Assembly (NCBI RefSeq): GCF_048593165.1
Contig: NZ_CP184271.1
DNA: 64,000 nucleotides
Strand: one strand, 5' to 3'
Source of the DNA: Pectobacterium sp013449375
GTDB taxonomy: Bacteria; Pseudomonadota; Gammaproteobacteria; Enterobacterales; Enterobacteriaceae
The notes beneath the pieces are model-generated. The model was not told the DNA's origin. It saw only the letters and a program-made list of their open reading frames with translations, and searched no databases. Both the position numbers and the translations under genes were made by a program. Within the stretch, counting starts at the first letter, position 1. Every line of letters begins with the position of its first letter. This document shows positions 33,547-42,036 of the stretch, piece after piece.

Positions 33547-34167
33547 ATGACAACTCCTTCTTTTGATAGCGTCGAAGCGCAGGCAAGTTACGGCATCGGC
33601 TTACAGGTTGGTCAACAGTTACAGGAATCGGGTCTTGAAGGTCTGATCCCAGAAGCTCTGCTTGCTGGTCTACGCGATGCGCTGGAAGGTAATGCGACTG
33701 CGGTGCCTGTGGATGTGGTTCATCGTGCGCTGCGTGAAATTCACGAGCGTGCTGATGCGGTACGCCGCGAGCGCCAACAGGTGTTGGCGGTAGAAGGTCA
33801 GCAGTTCCTCGCTGAAAACGCGCAGAAAGAAGGCGTGAACAGCACAGAATCGGGTCTGCAATTCCGCGTGTTGACGCAGGGTGAAGGCGCGATCCCTGCT
33901 CGTCAGGATCGCGTACGTGTACATTACACGGGTCGTCTGATTGACGGCAGCGTGTTCGACAGCTCCGTCCAGCGTGGTCAACCTGCTGAATTCCCAGTAA
34001 GCGGCGTGATTCCAGGCTGGATTGAAGCGCTGACGCTGATGCCTGTCGGTTCCAAGTGGGAACTCTATATTCCGCACAATCTGGCGTATGGCGAACGTGG
34101 CGCGGGTGCATCCATTCCGCCGTTCAGCGCGCTGATTTTTGAAGTGGAACTGCTGGAAATTCTGTAA
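33547..34167 (+). CDS. fklB: FKBP-type peptidyl-prolyl isomerase FklB (FKBP22)
   Basis: FklB is a dimeric prolyl cis-trans isomerase and chaperone. The 206-residue protein equals the E. coli size. It has an N-terminal helical dimerisation domain (about 1-90: VEAQASYGIGLQVGQQLQES) and a C-terminal FKBP domain. The domain includes VHYTGRLIDGSVFDSS, PVSGVIPGWIEAL, WELYIPHNLAYG and IPPFSALIFEVELLEI. The ATG at 33547 follows AAAAGGA; an in-frame GTG/TTG extension to 33469 is not family-like. No signal peptide, so it is cytoplasmic. Confidence 0.96.
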   Translation: MTTPSFDSVEAQASYGIGLQVGQQLQESGLEGLIPEALLAGLRDALEGNATAVPVDVVHRALREIHERADAVRRERQQVLAVEGQQFLAENAQKEGVNSTESGLQFRVLTQGEGAIPARQDRVRVHYTGRLIDGSVFDSSVQRGQPAEFPVSGVIPGWIEALTLMPVGSKWELYIPHNLAYGERGAGASIPPFSALIFEVELLEIL

Positions 34168-34180
34168 TATCCAGACAAAA

Positions 34181-34206
34181 GAAAGGCGCTCACTGAGCGC
34201 CTTTCT
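34181..34206 (+). terminator. Rho-independent terminator after fklB
   Basis: GAAAGGCGCTCA and TGAGCGCCTTTC form an almost complete palindrome followed by TTGCTTTT; AAAA precedes it, so it can also serve the convergent ytfE. Confidence 0.88.
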
Positions 34207-34242
34207 TGCTTTTACTGACTTTCTTTTTTTATTGAAACGACG

Positions 34243-34908
34243 TTACTCACCGCGCAGCGCGCGTGGGAACAGCAAATTGTTTTCCAGATGGATGTGCTCC
34301 ATCAGGTCGGTAATGAACTCGTTGATACCGGAATACAGCGCGCGCCAAGTATTGCAGGCACCTTCCGGTGGTACGACGCCGTTGGTCAGTGCTTTGACCA
34401 CTTCCACATCACGTCCAGCGTCATCGTGTTCATGCTCCATGACTGAAATCGGCGCCGCGGCATTTGCCCCCATTCCCTGACCGATCATCGGGAAGAGGAT
34501 ACGTTCTTCTTTCATCATGTGCTGAGACAGTTCGTTATAGATGGCGGTCAGTTGGTTTGCGAGGCCGTGCGGGCAGTCGGTTTTATCGTGATGCACGCGC
34601 TCGACTTTTTCTGCCATTAGAATCAGCTCTGGCAGCTGTTCGCGGTGGCGATCGTGAAAACGAGGGATGATGTACGCGATAATGTCGGCTAGCGGCGCTT
34701 CACGCCAGTCCCGGGCATCAGAAGGCTGTGCGGCCAGTTTTTCTAACTGCGCTTCCAACTCGTCAATATTGAGATCTTTTTTGCCCGCCGCGCGGCTGAG
34801 CGTTTGCTTTCCGCCGCAGCAGAAGTCCAGATTGAGTTCACGAAAGAGTTTGGTCGCGCGCGGAATAGCGATAGCCAACTCACCCAGGGATTGATCGCGG
34901 TATGCCAT
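34243..34908 (-). CDS. ytfE: Iron-sulfur cluster repair di-iron protein YtfE (RIC)
   Basis: YtfE repairs iron-sulfur clusters damaged by nitric oxide or peroxide. The 221-residue protein starts MAYRDQSLGELAIAIPRATK. It has the N-terminal ScdA_N/DUF542 domain with adjacent cysteines (LDFCCGGKQTL) and a hemerythrin-like four-helix bundle. The bundle's di-iron histidines and glutamates appear in HDRHREQLPEL, HMMKEERILFP, MEHEHDDAG and HIHLENNLLFPRA. The ATG at 34908 has AGAGGAA upstream; a start at 34923 would include that site. A near-consensus NsrR operator lies 30 bases upstream, and NsrR itself is encoded at 19019. Confidence 0.96.
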   Translation of the reverse strand: MAYRDQSLGELAIAIPRATKLFRELNLDFCCGGKQTLSRAAGKKDLNIDELEAQLEKLAAQPSDARDWREAPLADIIAYIIPRFHDRHREQLPELILMAEKVERVHHDKTDCPHGLANQLTAIYNELSQHMMKEERILFPMIGQGMGANAAAPISVMEHEHDDAGRDVEVVKALTNGVVPPEGACNTWRALYSGINEFITDLMEHIHLENNLLFPRALRGE

Positions 34909-34937
34909 GATGATTCCTCTCAACGAATGCAGTTTAT

Positions 34938-34960
34938 AAAGTGCATTTTAAATGCATCTT
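34938..34960 (-). promoter_or_regulatory. NsrR operator upstream of ytfE
   Basis: AAAGTGCATTT, one T, AAATGCATCTT form an 11-1-11 inverted repeat. The right half is a perfect match to the NsrR half-site AAGATGCATTT and the left half differs at two positions. The position, 30 bases before the start codon, suits repression. Confidence 0.85.
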
Positions 34961-35175
34961 TTGGTGTTGAATATACCGCTTACGAGGTAGGCTCTATAAA
35001 GTATACCGTGCTATTGCGCGGTATTGCGGGTCTCAAGCGAGATTCTGTGTCGGTTCGCAGATAAAACGTTAAGAACGGTAAAGTCAGGAAAATGCGTATT
35101 TATCTGATAGTGGTGCAGAGGAATTCCCCGTATACCTTTGCAAGGCCGCAGTCGCGGTGAGCAAGGAGTTACCCT

Positions 35176-35598
35176 ATGTTTAAGCCACTCGTCATCAGTG
35201 CCCTGTTTATGGGAATGTTTGCGGTCATGCCAGCGCCAGAGGCTAAGGGTGCCAGCATTGATCTGATGCCCGGTATCACGTTGAATATTGGTGAACGTGA
35301 CAGACGTGGTAATTACTGGGATGGCTATGACTGGCGCAGCGAGCGCTGGTGGCAGGAGCATCGGGGCTACCACCGTGGCGAGCGCAATCGGCACGGTTAC
35401 TATTGGGATGGCTGGCGCTGGCGCGATGCCCGTTGGTGGCGTGAGAGCCAGCGCGAGAGACGCGATTACGACAATCGCCGTTTTGATCCTCCACGCTTTG
35501 TTGACGATCGCGGTCCGCGTCGCGGTGAGTGGGACAGGCGTGGGCATGAGCGGGGAAGTGGTTACTACCGCAATGGGCGGGGATCGTTCCGCGACTAG
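35176..35598 (+). CDS. DUF2502 family secreted protein (YpeC-like)
   Basis: This 140-residue precursor has a signal peptide (MFKPLVISALFMGMFAVMPA, cleavage near residue 25, AKGA). The mature part is extremely rich in Arg, Trp, Tyr, Gly and Asp, with repeats of the type RGNYWDGYDWR and HGYYWDGWRWRD. The conserved start of DUF2502 is IDLMPGITLNIGERDRRGNYW. The family, which includes E. coli YpeC, is periplasmic and of unknown function. AAGGAG lies upstream. It is probably monocistronic. Confidence 0.85.
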   Translation: MFKPLVISALFMGMFAVMPAPEAKGASIDLMPGITLNIGERDRRGNYWDGYDWRSERWWQEHRGYHRGERNRHGYYWDGWRWRDARWWRESQRERRDYDNRRFDPPRFVDDRGPRRGEWDRRGHERGSGYYRNGRGSFRD

Positions 35599-35604
35599 TC
35601 AGAT

Positions 35605-35630
35605 AAAAAAGCGCCGCGAAAGGGCGGCGC
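35605..35630 (-). terminator. Rho-independent terminator after the flavodoxin gene
   Basis: GCGCCGC (35611-35617) and GCGGCGC (35624-35630); on the minus strand TTTTTT follows. The plus-strand side lacks a T-run, so it primarily serves the minus-strand gene. Confidence 0.82.
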
Positions 35631-35665
35631 TTATGCGTTGGATAATGGCGCTTAGGTCGTGTTAA

Positions 35666-36220
35666 CTAGTTAGCCAGTTTTGCGGCGATGTCAGCGATGC
35701 GTTGACCATACAGCTTACCGGTTGCCAGATCGCCAGCGACCATTTCATCTACGCTGGCGTCAGACGGCGTCTGTGCCAGCAGACCCACGGAACCTCCGAG
35801 GTTATTCAAATCATCGCGTTTTGCCGCTTTAGCATTGGAGGGCAGTTGGTTCAGGCTAACCCAAATTCCGCCGTGCTGTGAAGCCAGCGTTTGCAGATAA
35901 ATCAGGGTGACCTGCTTGTCCCCGTTCAGGCTGGCGCTGTTAGTAAAACCGCCAAACACCTTGTTGCTCCAGGCACGGGTAAACCAGGCTTTCGAGCTGG
36001 CATCCGCAAATTTCTTGAACTGCCAGGTCGGGCCACCCATGTAGGTCGGCGTACCAAAGATAATCGCGTCAGCGGCGGCGAGTTTCTCCCACTCGGCATC
36101 GCTGATATTTCCTTCTGCATCGATGGCAATCAGTTCGGCGTTGGCACCCTCGGCGACAGCATGAGCTAAACGTTGCGTGTGACCATAGCCTGAATGATAA
36201 ATAACGACTGCTTTTGACAT
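35666..36220 (-). CDS. Flavodoxin-fold NAD(P)H:quinone oxidoreductase-like protein
   Basis: This 184-residue FMN-binding protein of the flavodoxin/WrbA superfamily has the phosphate loop YHSGYGHTQRLA at residues 8-19. FGTPTYMGGPTWQFKKF forms the isoalloxazine-contact loop and SASLNGDKQVTL lies beyond. WrbA proteins reduce quinones by two electrons to avoid radicals. This is a WrbA relative rather than the main WrbA (about 198 residues), so no symbol is given. It is a single gene with its own terminator. Confidence 0.9.
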   Translation of the reverse strand: MSKAVVIYHSGYGHTQRLAHAVAEGANAELIAIDAEGNISDAEWEKLAAADAIIFGTPTYMGGPTWQFKKFADASSKAWFTRAWSNKVFGGFTNSASLNGDKQVTLIYLQTLASQHGGIWVSLNQLPSNAKAAKRDDLNNLGGSVGLLAQTPSDASVDEMVAGDLATGKLYGQRIADIAAKLAN

Positions 36221-36239
36221 AACCTATCCTCATTTCTCT

Positions 36240-36371
36240 GTGTTTATCAACGATACGCTGACCAAGCCGATTGCCGAGCTCACGTATTGGGCGGAGCAGA
36301 ATATGGATAACGTGCTGTTATCTCAGCAGAGGTTTGATGCGTCGGCGAATAGTACGGCTGAACCGCTCTAA
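36240..36371 (+). pseudogene. Small orphan frame, possible gene remnant
   Basis: A frame opened by GTG at 36240 runs 43 codons to TAA at 36369. It contains NDTLTKPIAELTYWAEQN, which looks protein-like. It has some likeness to the start of a HAMP linker (T-x-P-I-x-E-L-T), but no membrane helix precedes it. No ribosome-binding site is visible. It may be a fragment of a lost sensor gene, or chance. Confidence 0.25.
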
Positions 36372-36379
36372 GCGCAACG

Positions 36380-36409
36380 CACAGGCTCCTGCGGTAGCAA
36401 GAGCCTGTG
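36380..36409 (-). terminator. Hairpin after cpdB
   Basis: CACAGGCTC (36380-36388) and GAGCCTGTG (36401-36409) with a 12-base loop; no T-run follows on the minus strand. Confidence 0.5.
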
Positions 36410-36428
36410 GACACAACGCTATCAGCCC

Positions 36429-38381
36429 TTATTTGGCGTGCTGAAGGTCAAGGCGATAAACCGCAAAGCCCGTTTCATCATTACCGACGGACGTCATCGG
36501 GTACTGGGCTTTCTCTTTAATAAACGCCGTGGCTTTCTCTGACGGCGACGTTTCAAAACGGATATCCAGTGGCGTATCGCTGACGATAGGTGCCAGGCGC
36601 CAGTTGTTATCCGCCTGCGGCTTCACTTCTCCCGACTTTTGCGTTTCCGCGCTGATGTAAGCCGCTAGCACGGAGCGGTTTTCATCCGGCGAGGCGAAGG
36701 CCACGGACTTCTCTCCCGTACCGGCAAACTTCTCGCCGTAGGCGCGGTAGTTGTTGGTCGCAATCAGGAAGGTTGCTTTGGGATCAATCGGTTTACCGTT
36801 AAACGTCAGCCCTTTAATACGGTGTGCCGTATCGTTGATTAACGCGCACTCGCTGTCATAACGGGCAGGTTGCGTCACATCAATCTGATAATTGACGCCA
36901 TCGATCACGTCGAAGTTATAGGTGCGGAAGCCGTCCCAGTTGAGCAGGGATTGCGGTTCACGCTTGCTTGGATCGATTTGTTTGAACTGACCCGCCGAGC
37001 ATTCCAGCCACTCCTGTACCTGTTGTCCGCTCACTTTCACGACGACCAGCGTGTTTGGATAAAGATACAAATCAGCAGCATTACGGAAGGTAAGCTGGCC
37101 TTTTTCCACTTCGACATAGCTGGCAGGATCGTTTTTACGTCCACCGGCTTTAAACGGTGCAGCGGCGGAAAGTACCGGCAGATCGGCTAGATCGGGATCG
37201 CCCTGAATAAAGTGTTCCACATAGGCGCGCTGAGCATTGTTGACGATCTGCACCGTAGGATCGTCCTGAATCAGCGACAGGTAGCTGTACATGTTGTCTG
37301 CGGATTTGCCGATCGGTTTGCTGACAAATTCGCGTGTATTCTGGTGTGCATCGGAAAGCACGTTCACCAGCTTGTCGTCTTCCGCCGCCAGTGATTTCTT
37401 CTGCGCTTTGTCATAGATCGGTCTGGCTTCCGCTTTCGCCTGTTCCACCTTCCATGTGCCGCTGTCGTTATTCAACGTGAAATCGACGACGCCGAGATGG
37501 TCACCCCATTGCCCTGGCATCACCGCAGGGATGCCGTTGAGCGTTCCCTGTTTGATGTCAGCGCCCTTGATGTTGGCAAAGTCATTGCTGGGGAAAACCG
37601 CGTGAGCATGACCAAACATGATCGCGTCAACGCCCGGGACCTGGCTGAGATAGTAAACGGAATTTTCCGCCATTGCTTTGTACGGCTCGGCAGAAAGGCC
37701 GGAATGGGGGATAACAATAACCAGATCGGCCCCTTGCTTACGCATTTCCGGCACCCACTTTTTGGCGCTCTCCGTGATGTCTTCCACGGTGACTTTTCCT
37801 GTTAAATTGGCTTTATCCCACACCATGACCTGTGGCGGGACGAAGCCAATATAGCCGATGCGTAGAGTATGCGGTTTGCCGTCGCGGTCTTTAACCGACT
37901 TGTTTTCAATGTGGTAAGGCGTAAACAGCGGTTTACTCGTTTTGGCATCCAACACGTTGGCGTTCACATAAGGGAATTTCGCGCCTGACAGCGCCTTGTG
38001 CAGGTAGTCTAGGCCATAGTTGAATTCGTGGTTACCGATGTTGCCGACGGAGTAATCCAGCGTATTCATCGCTTGATAAACCGGGTGCACGTCGCCGGCT
38101 TTCAGTCCTTTCGCGGCCATGTAATCGCCTAGCGGACTGCCTTGGATCAAGTCGCCGTTATCGACCAGTACGCTGTTAGTGGCCTGCTCGCGTGCGGCGT
38201 GAATCAAGCTGGCGGTACGCACCAGACCAAACTTATCGGTTGGCGTATCCTTGTAGTAGTCGAAATCCATCATATTGCTGTGCAGATCGGTGGTTTCCAA
38301 TACCCGTAAATCAACGGTAGCGGCATGAACGGTCGTGGCGACCAGCGTAGCAAGCAGGCTGAGTGCCAATGAATGCTTCAT
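36429..38381 (-). CDS. cpdB: Periplasmic 2',3'-cyclic-nucleotide 2'-phosphodiesterase / 3'-nucleotidase CpdB
   Basis: CpdB degrades cyclic nucleotides and 3'-nucleotides in the periplasm so that nucleosides can be taken up. The 650-residue precursor has a signal peptide (cleavage after VHA, residue 20). The metallophosphatase domain motifs are TTDLHSNM, DNGDLIQGSP, GNHEFNYG, PHSGL and FGHAHAVFP. The C-terminal 5'-nucleotidase domain (about 370-600) has NNYRAYG near residue 550. Length matches E. coli (647). It is divergent from cysQ. Confidence 0.96.
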   Translation of the reverse strand: MKHSLALSLLATLVATTVHAATVDLRVLETTDLHSNMMDFDYYKDTPTDKFGLVRTASLIHAAREQATNSVLVDNGDLIQGSPLGDYMAAKGLKAGDVHPVYQAMNTLDYSVGNIGNHEFNYGLDYLHKALSGAKFPYVNANVLDAKTSKPLFTPYHIENKSVKDRDGKPHTLRIGYIGFVPPQVMVWDKANLTGKVTVEDITESAKKWVPEMRKQGADLVIVIPHSGLSAEPYKAMAENSVYYLSQVPGVDAIMFGHAHAVFPSNDFANIKGADIKQGTLNGIPAVMPGQWGDHLGVVDFTLNNDSGTWKVEQAKAEARPIYDKAQKKSLAAEDDKLVNVLSDAHQNTREFVSKPIGKSADNMYSYLSLIQDDPTVQIVNNAQRAYVEHFIQGDPDLADLPVLSAAAPFKAGGRKNDPASYVEVEKGQLTFRNAADLYLYPNTLVVVKVSGQQVQEWLECSAGQFKQIDPSKREPQSLLNWDGFRTYNFDVIDGVNYQIDVTQPARYDSECALINDTAHRIKGLTFNGKPIDPKATFLIATNNYRAYGEKFAGTGEKSVAFASPDENRSVLAAYISAETQKSGEVKPQADNNWRLAPIVSDTPLDIRFETSPSEKATAFIKEKAQYPMTSVGNDETGFAVYRLDLQHAK

Positions 38382-38585
38382 TGCGTAACTCCTTGTGCGG
38401 TGATTATCGACGCGTGAGGCGATCGGGGGTGTCTTTCATATCATGATGAAGTTAAAGTGATTATCGTCTCTAAATACTGAGGATGACATCAATAATGGCA
38501 ATAATCGTAGATTGCCTCACAGATGTATAATGAATGACAGAGATGAAGTCTGCGTTACGCGTAACCGATAACGACGAGGTTGATC

Positions 38586-39326
38586 ATGTTAAAAACTGTT
38601 TGCCAACTGGCTCGCGATGCCGGTACTGCCATTATGCAGGTTTACGAAGGGCAACATCCTGTGGATGTCGCGCACAAGAAAGATGATTCGCCCGTGACCG
38701 CTGCTGATCTGGCGGCGCACCGGGTCATTAAGGATGGGCTGGCCGCGGCGTTCCCTGATATTCCCGTGCTGTCAGAAGAAGATCCGACCACATGGGAAAT
38801 CCGTCAGCACTGGCAGCGCTATTGGCTGGTTGATCCGTTGGATGGCACCAAAGAATTCCTCAGCCGCAACGGTGAGTTTACGGTGAATATTGCGCTGATC
38901 GAGAACGGTCAGGCCGTGCTTGGCGTGGTTTATGTGCCGGTCACGGGCGTGATGTATTCTGCGGCGGACGGCAAAGCCTGGAAAGAAGAGAACGGTCAGC
39001 GTCGGCAAATTACGGTGAAGCAGGCGCATCCTCCGCTAGTGGTGGTTAGCCGCTCTCATGCCGATAGTGAACTGAAGGATTATCTTAGCCAATTGGGTGA
39101 GCACCAGACGGTGGCGATTGGATCATCGCTCAAATTTTGTCTGGTGGCGGAAGGCGAAGCGCAGCTTTACCCACGCTTCGGGCCGACCAACATTTGGGAT
39201 ACGGCGGCGGGTCACGCGGTGGCGGTGGCTGCCGGGGCACAGATTCACGACTGGCAAGGGCGACCGCTGTCCTACACGCCGCGTGAATCCTTCCTCAACC
39301 CCGGTTTTCGCGTCTCTTTATTTTAA
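38586..39326 (+). CDS. cysQ: 3'(2'),5'-bisphosphate nucleotidase CysQ
   Basis: CysQ removes the 3'-phosphate from PAP (and PAPS), preventing build-up during sulfate assimilation. The 246-residue inositol-monophosphatase-fold protein has the metal motifs LSEEDP, DPLDGTKEF and WDTAAGHAV, the Li+-sensitive phosphatase signature. The ATG at 38586 gives exactly the E. coli length; a TTG at 38580 is disfavoured. The promoter is shared with the divergent cpdB in a 204-base spacer. Confidence 0.96.
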   Translation: MLKTVCQLARDAGTAIMQVYEGQHPVDVAHKKDDSPVTAADLAAHRVIKDGLAAAFPDIPVLSEEDPTTWEIRQHWQRYWLVDPLDGTKEFLSRNGEFTVNIALIENGQAVLGVVYVPVTGVMYSAADGKAWKEENGQRRQITVKQAHPPLVVVSRSHADSELKDYLSQLGEHQTVAIGSSLKFCLVAEGEAQLYPRFGPTNIWDTAAGHAVAVAAGAQIHDWQGRPLSYTPRESFLNPGFRVSLF

Positions 39327-39344
39327 TCAGCTAGAGTCGGGTTG

Positions 39345-39923
39345 TTATTTCTCTTCCAGCAATTGGCGCAGCAGGGACATCACCTGCTGCACTTCCTGCC
39401 CATTCAGCGCGCCATCCTTCACGAAACGAATTTTCCCTTGTTTATCCAGCACCGCGATAGCCGAGCTTTGCGGCTGTAGCTGCCAGGTTTTCCGCACGTT
39501 ACCGTTGCTATCGACAATAAATTGCGACCATGGGAAAGCTTTCTTGTTGTCCTCAAGGCTACTGCGCACAAACATGCTGGTGCCGATGATGGCATCGTCG
39601 GTATTCACGATTGTCGTCGTTTGGTAATAATCATGCGGTAGGTTAGCTGCCTTCAGTGCGGAGATGAGCGGGTCATTCATCTCTTTGGCGGAGGTGCGGC
39701 CAGCGATATGTTGTATCACCCGTACTTTTCCGAGCAATTGCGCGCTGTTCCAATTTTTATAACTAAACTGATCATTAAGGTACTGAAGTTCCCCTCTGTC
39801 CGCGACGCCGACGGGAGGAACCAATTGGTTGAGCACTAGTGTATGGGCTGAGGCAGGAAGCGAGGCAAGCCCTAACAGCGGCGTGATAGCAAGAGCGAGG
39901 AGCAGGTGGCGTAGTTTTATCAT
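39345..39923 (-). CDS. ytfJ: YtfJ periplasmic protein
   Basis: This 192-residue precursor has a signal peptide (about 1-28, ending PASA) and the YtfJ domain, a thioredoxin-like fold without the CXXC active site. It includes KVRVIQHIAGRTSAKEMNDP and WQLQPQSSAIAVLDKQGKI. The function is unknown in E. coli. The start is the ATG at 39923, with AGAAGGA upstream; a farther in-frame ATG (39962) would put extra polar residues before the signal peptide. It is convergent with cysQ. Confidence 0.9.
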   Translation of the reverse strand: MIKLRHLLLALAITPLLGLASLPASAHTLVLNQLVPPVGVADRGELQYLNDQFSYKNWNSAQLLGKVRVIQHIAGRTSAKEMNDPLISALKAANLPHDYYQTTTIVNTDDAIIGTSMFVRSSLEDNKKAFPWSQFIVDSNGNVRKTWQLQPQSSAIAVLDKQGKIRFVKDGALNGQEVQQVMSLLRQLLEEK

Positions 39924-39962
39924 GGTATGTCCTTCTGTGTGGGGAGCCTGATGCGATGTCAT

Positions 39963-40276
39963 TAGATGGAATATCTCAGGCTATGGAATAAGCGTAGATT
40001 CAGGAAACTGGTCTGTCCTGCTTCGCAGTAAAACGGTTTGTGCCTGAGTGCACAAAACCCTTATTTTTGAAGGTTTATACTGATGACTAGGGAGTTCTTT
40101 AAACACTACTCTGTAAAAATCTGTAAAAGCAGTTAAGAATACTGAATAGTGGGGAACTAAATGCCGTTTTACTGCACTAATTAGCAGTATCCGTTATCTC
40201 ATTAGCGCTCCAGAACCTCAGCCATGTTGGCGAAAGGGAGAGCGTAAAGTAAAAAATAAAACGGGAGAGTAAAACG
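39963..40276. other. Intergenic region upstream of ytfK with a Pho-box-like repeat
   Basis: Two direct repeats, CTGTAAAAAT (40111-40120) and CTGTAAAAGC (40121-40130), resemble the CTGTCAT half-sites of PhoB boxes. Their spacing is 10 rather than the standard 11 bases. ytfK of E. coli is reported as PhoB-regulated. No gene is seen in these 314 bases. Confidence 0.4.
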
Positions 40277-40483
40277 ATGAGGATCTTCGAACGTTACAAT
40301 CCTTTGAAAGTCGCTAAATATGTGAAAACCCTGTTTCGCGGGCGGCTGTACATAAAAGGGGTTGGTGCTTTTGAGTTCGACTACGGCAAAATTCTATTGC
40401 CAAAGAAACAGGACAAGCAGCATCTTCTGGTGATGTCTGAAGTGAATCGCCAGGTCATCCGGCTTCAGGCCGAGATGGGATGA
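40277..40483 (+). CDS. ytfK: YtfK (DUF1107) stringent-response modulator
   Basis: This 68-residue basic protein starts MRIFERYNPLKVAKYVKTLF and contains RLYIKGVGAFEFDYGK, the DUF1107 core. In E. coli YtfK is reported to stimulate (p)ppGpp synthesis by SpoT under phosphate and fatty-acid starvation. GGGAGAG stands upstream of the ATG. Length equals the E. coli protein. A short hairpin follows. Confidence 0.93.
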   Translation: MRIFERYNPLKVAKYVKTLFRGRLYIKGVGAFEFDYGKILLPKKQDKQHLLVMSEVNRQVIRLQAEMG

Positions 40484-40494
40484 ATGATAAAGAA

Positions 40495-40513
40495 ACGGCC
40501 CGTAGCGGGCCGT
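40495..40513 (+). terminator. Probable terminator after ytfK
   Basis: ACGGCCCG and CGGGCCGT with a three-base TAG loop, followed by TCTGGTTTG; the T-tract is poor but the stem is strong. Confidence 0.65.
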
Positions 40514-40559
40514 TCTGGTTTGTTATGAAGACTGGTGGGTTACGCATGTCTTCTGGCGG

Positions 40560-41888
40560 TTAATCGTCGCTATCAATCTTCGCGCTTGATGAGACAATCG
40601 GGCGGTCTTCCAGACGCGTCACCAGCAACTGATCGATCTTGTAGCTGTCGATATCGACCACTTCAAACTTATAGCCAGAGAAGCGCACCGCATCGGTACG
40701 TTTCGGGATTTTCCGCAGCGTATACATCATGAAGCCGCCGATGGTTTCGTAGTTGCCAGAGTGCGGGAAATCATCAATATTCAGCGCGCGCATCACGTCT
40801 TCTATTGGCGTACCGCCTTCAACCAGCCATGAATTCTCATCGCGTGCGACAATCTGTTCTTCCATTCCCTGACCGACGAGATCGCCCATCAACGTCGTCA
40901 TCACGTCGTTAAGCGTGATGATGCCAACGACCAGTGCATATTCGTTCAGGATGACCGCGAAATCTTCGCCTGCGGTTTTGAAACTTTCCAACGCTTCAGA
41001 CAGCGTCAGCGTATCCGGCACAATGAGCGCAGGACGAATTTGCACACCGCTGCTTAGCGTCAGGCTTTGGTTTCCTAGCACGCGAATCAGCAGGTCTTTG
41101 GAATCCACGTAGCCGACGATCTGATCAATCGTGCCATCGCAAACCAGAAACTTGGAATGCGGCTGTTGGGCGATTTTTTCCTTAATGCTGTCTTCCTGCT
41201 CGCGCAGATCGAAATAGACCACGCTTTCGCGTGAGGTCATCGAGGATGGAACGGTGCGTGATTCCAGCTCAAACACGTTCTCGATCAGCTCGTGCTCCTG
41301 CTTACGCAGCACGCCAGCCAACGCACCCGCTTCCACCACGGCATAAATATCATCGGACGTGATGTCATCTTTACGCACCATCGGCAGCTTGAGCAGACGG
41401 AAAATAACATTAGCCAGGCCGTTAAAGATCCACACCAGCGGGCGGAAGAGGAACAGGCAGAAGCGCATGGGGTTGATTATGCGGACCGCGACAGTTTCCG
41501 GCGCAATCATACCAATGCGTTTCGGGGTGAGGTCGCCAAACAGGATAAACAGGCTGGTGACGAGGACGAATGAACAAATGAAGCTGACTTTATCTGCGGC
41601 TTCGGGTGACATGAAGCGTTCAAACAGAATGGAAAACGTCGGGGAAAAGGCCGCATCGCCGATGATACCGGCCAGAATGGCGACGGCGTTGACGCCAATT
41701 TGAATCACGGTAAAGAAGATGCCCGGTGTTTCCTGAAACTTGAGCACCAGATCGGCGTTGAGGTTTCCCTCATCGGCCATCAACTTGAGTTTTATTTTAC
41801 GTGACGCCGCCAGCGAGATCTCGGAAATCGAGAAAAACGCACTGATGGCAATGAGACAAAGAATCAGTAATAGACTGTTTAACATCAT
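40560..41888 (-). CDS. paeA: Polyamine exporter PaeA (YtfL), CNNM/CorC family
   Basis: The 442-residue inner-membrane protein has a DUF21/CNNM membrane domain with three to four helices (about 3-25, 60-82, 100-120, 135-160). Two CBS domains (about 205-330) and a C-terminal CorC/HlyC domain (about 350-430) follow. YtfL in Salmonella and E. coli was shown to protect against cadaverine and putrescine and was renamed PaeA. The family also contains Mg2+/Co2+ exporters, so the substrate is inferred from orthology and synteny. It starts with two adjacent ATG codons. Confidence 0.92.
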   Translation of the reverse strand: MMLNSLLLILCLIAISAFFSISEISLAASRKIKLKLMADEGNLNADLVLKFQETPGIFFTVIQIGVNAVAILAGIIGDAAFSPTFSILFERFMSPEAADKVSFICSFVLVTSLFILFGDLTPKRIGMIAPETVAVRIINPMRFCLFLFRPLVWIFNGLANVIFRLLKLPMVRKDDITSDDIYAVVEAGALAGVLRKQEHELIENVFELESRTVPSSMTSRESVVYFDLREQEDSIKEKIAQQPHSKFLVCDGTIDQIVGYVDSKDLLIRVLGNQSLTLSSGVQIRPALIVPDTLTLSEALESFKTAGEDFAVILNEYALVVGIITLNDVMTTLMGDLVGQGMEEQIVARDENSWLVEGGTPIEDVMRALNIDDFPHSGNYETIGGFMMYTLRKIPKRTDAVRFSGYKFEVVDIDSYKIDQLLVTRLEDRPIVSSSAKIDSDD

Positions 41889-41971
41889 TTTTAACGTTTT
41901 CGCATGAGCCTAAGTTAGCGCAGCGATCCTCAGAAGGGTGAGTAAATTAATAGCAATAATTGGAGGACGAT

Positions 41972-41995
41972 AACCGGGCAACACGCTGCCCGGTT
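41972..41995 (-). terminator. Hairpin between msrA and paeA
   Basis: AACCGGGCA (41972-41980) and TGCCCGGTT (41987-41995) form a 9-bp stem with a 6-base loop beyond the msrA stop. No T-run, so function is uncertain. Confidence 0.5.
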
Positions 41996-42036
41996 CGGGC
42001 GCATTATAGCAGGAGCGGTGAATTTACCGCCAGTGG

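Noticed and set aside
33278..34111. 277-codon minus-strand frame across fklB
   Set aside because: Antisense to the clear FklB coding region, with no domain features or ribosome-binding site.
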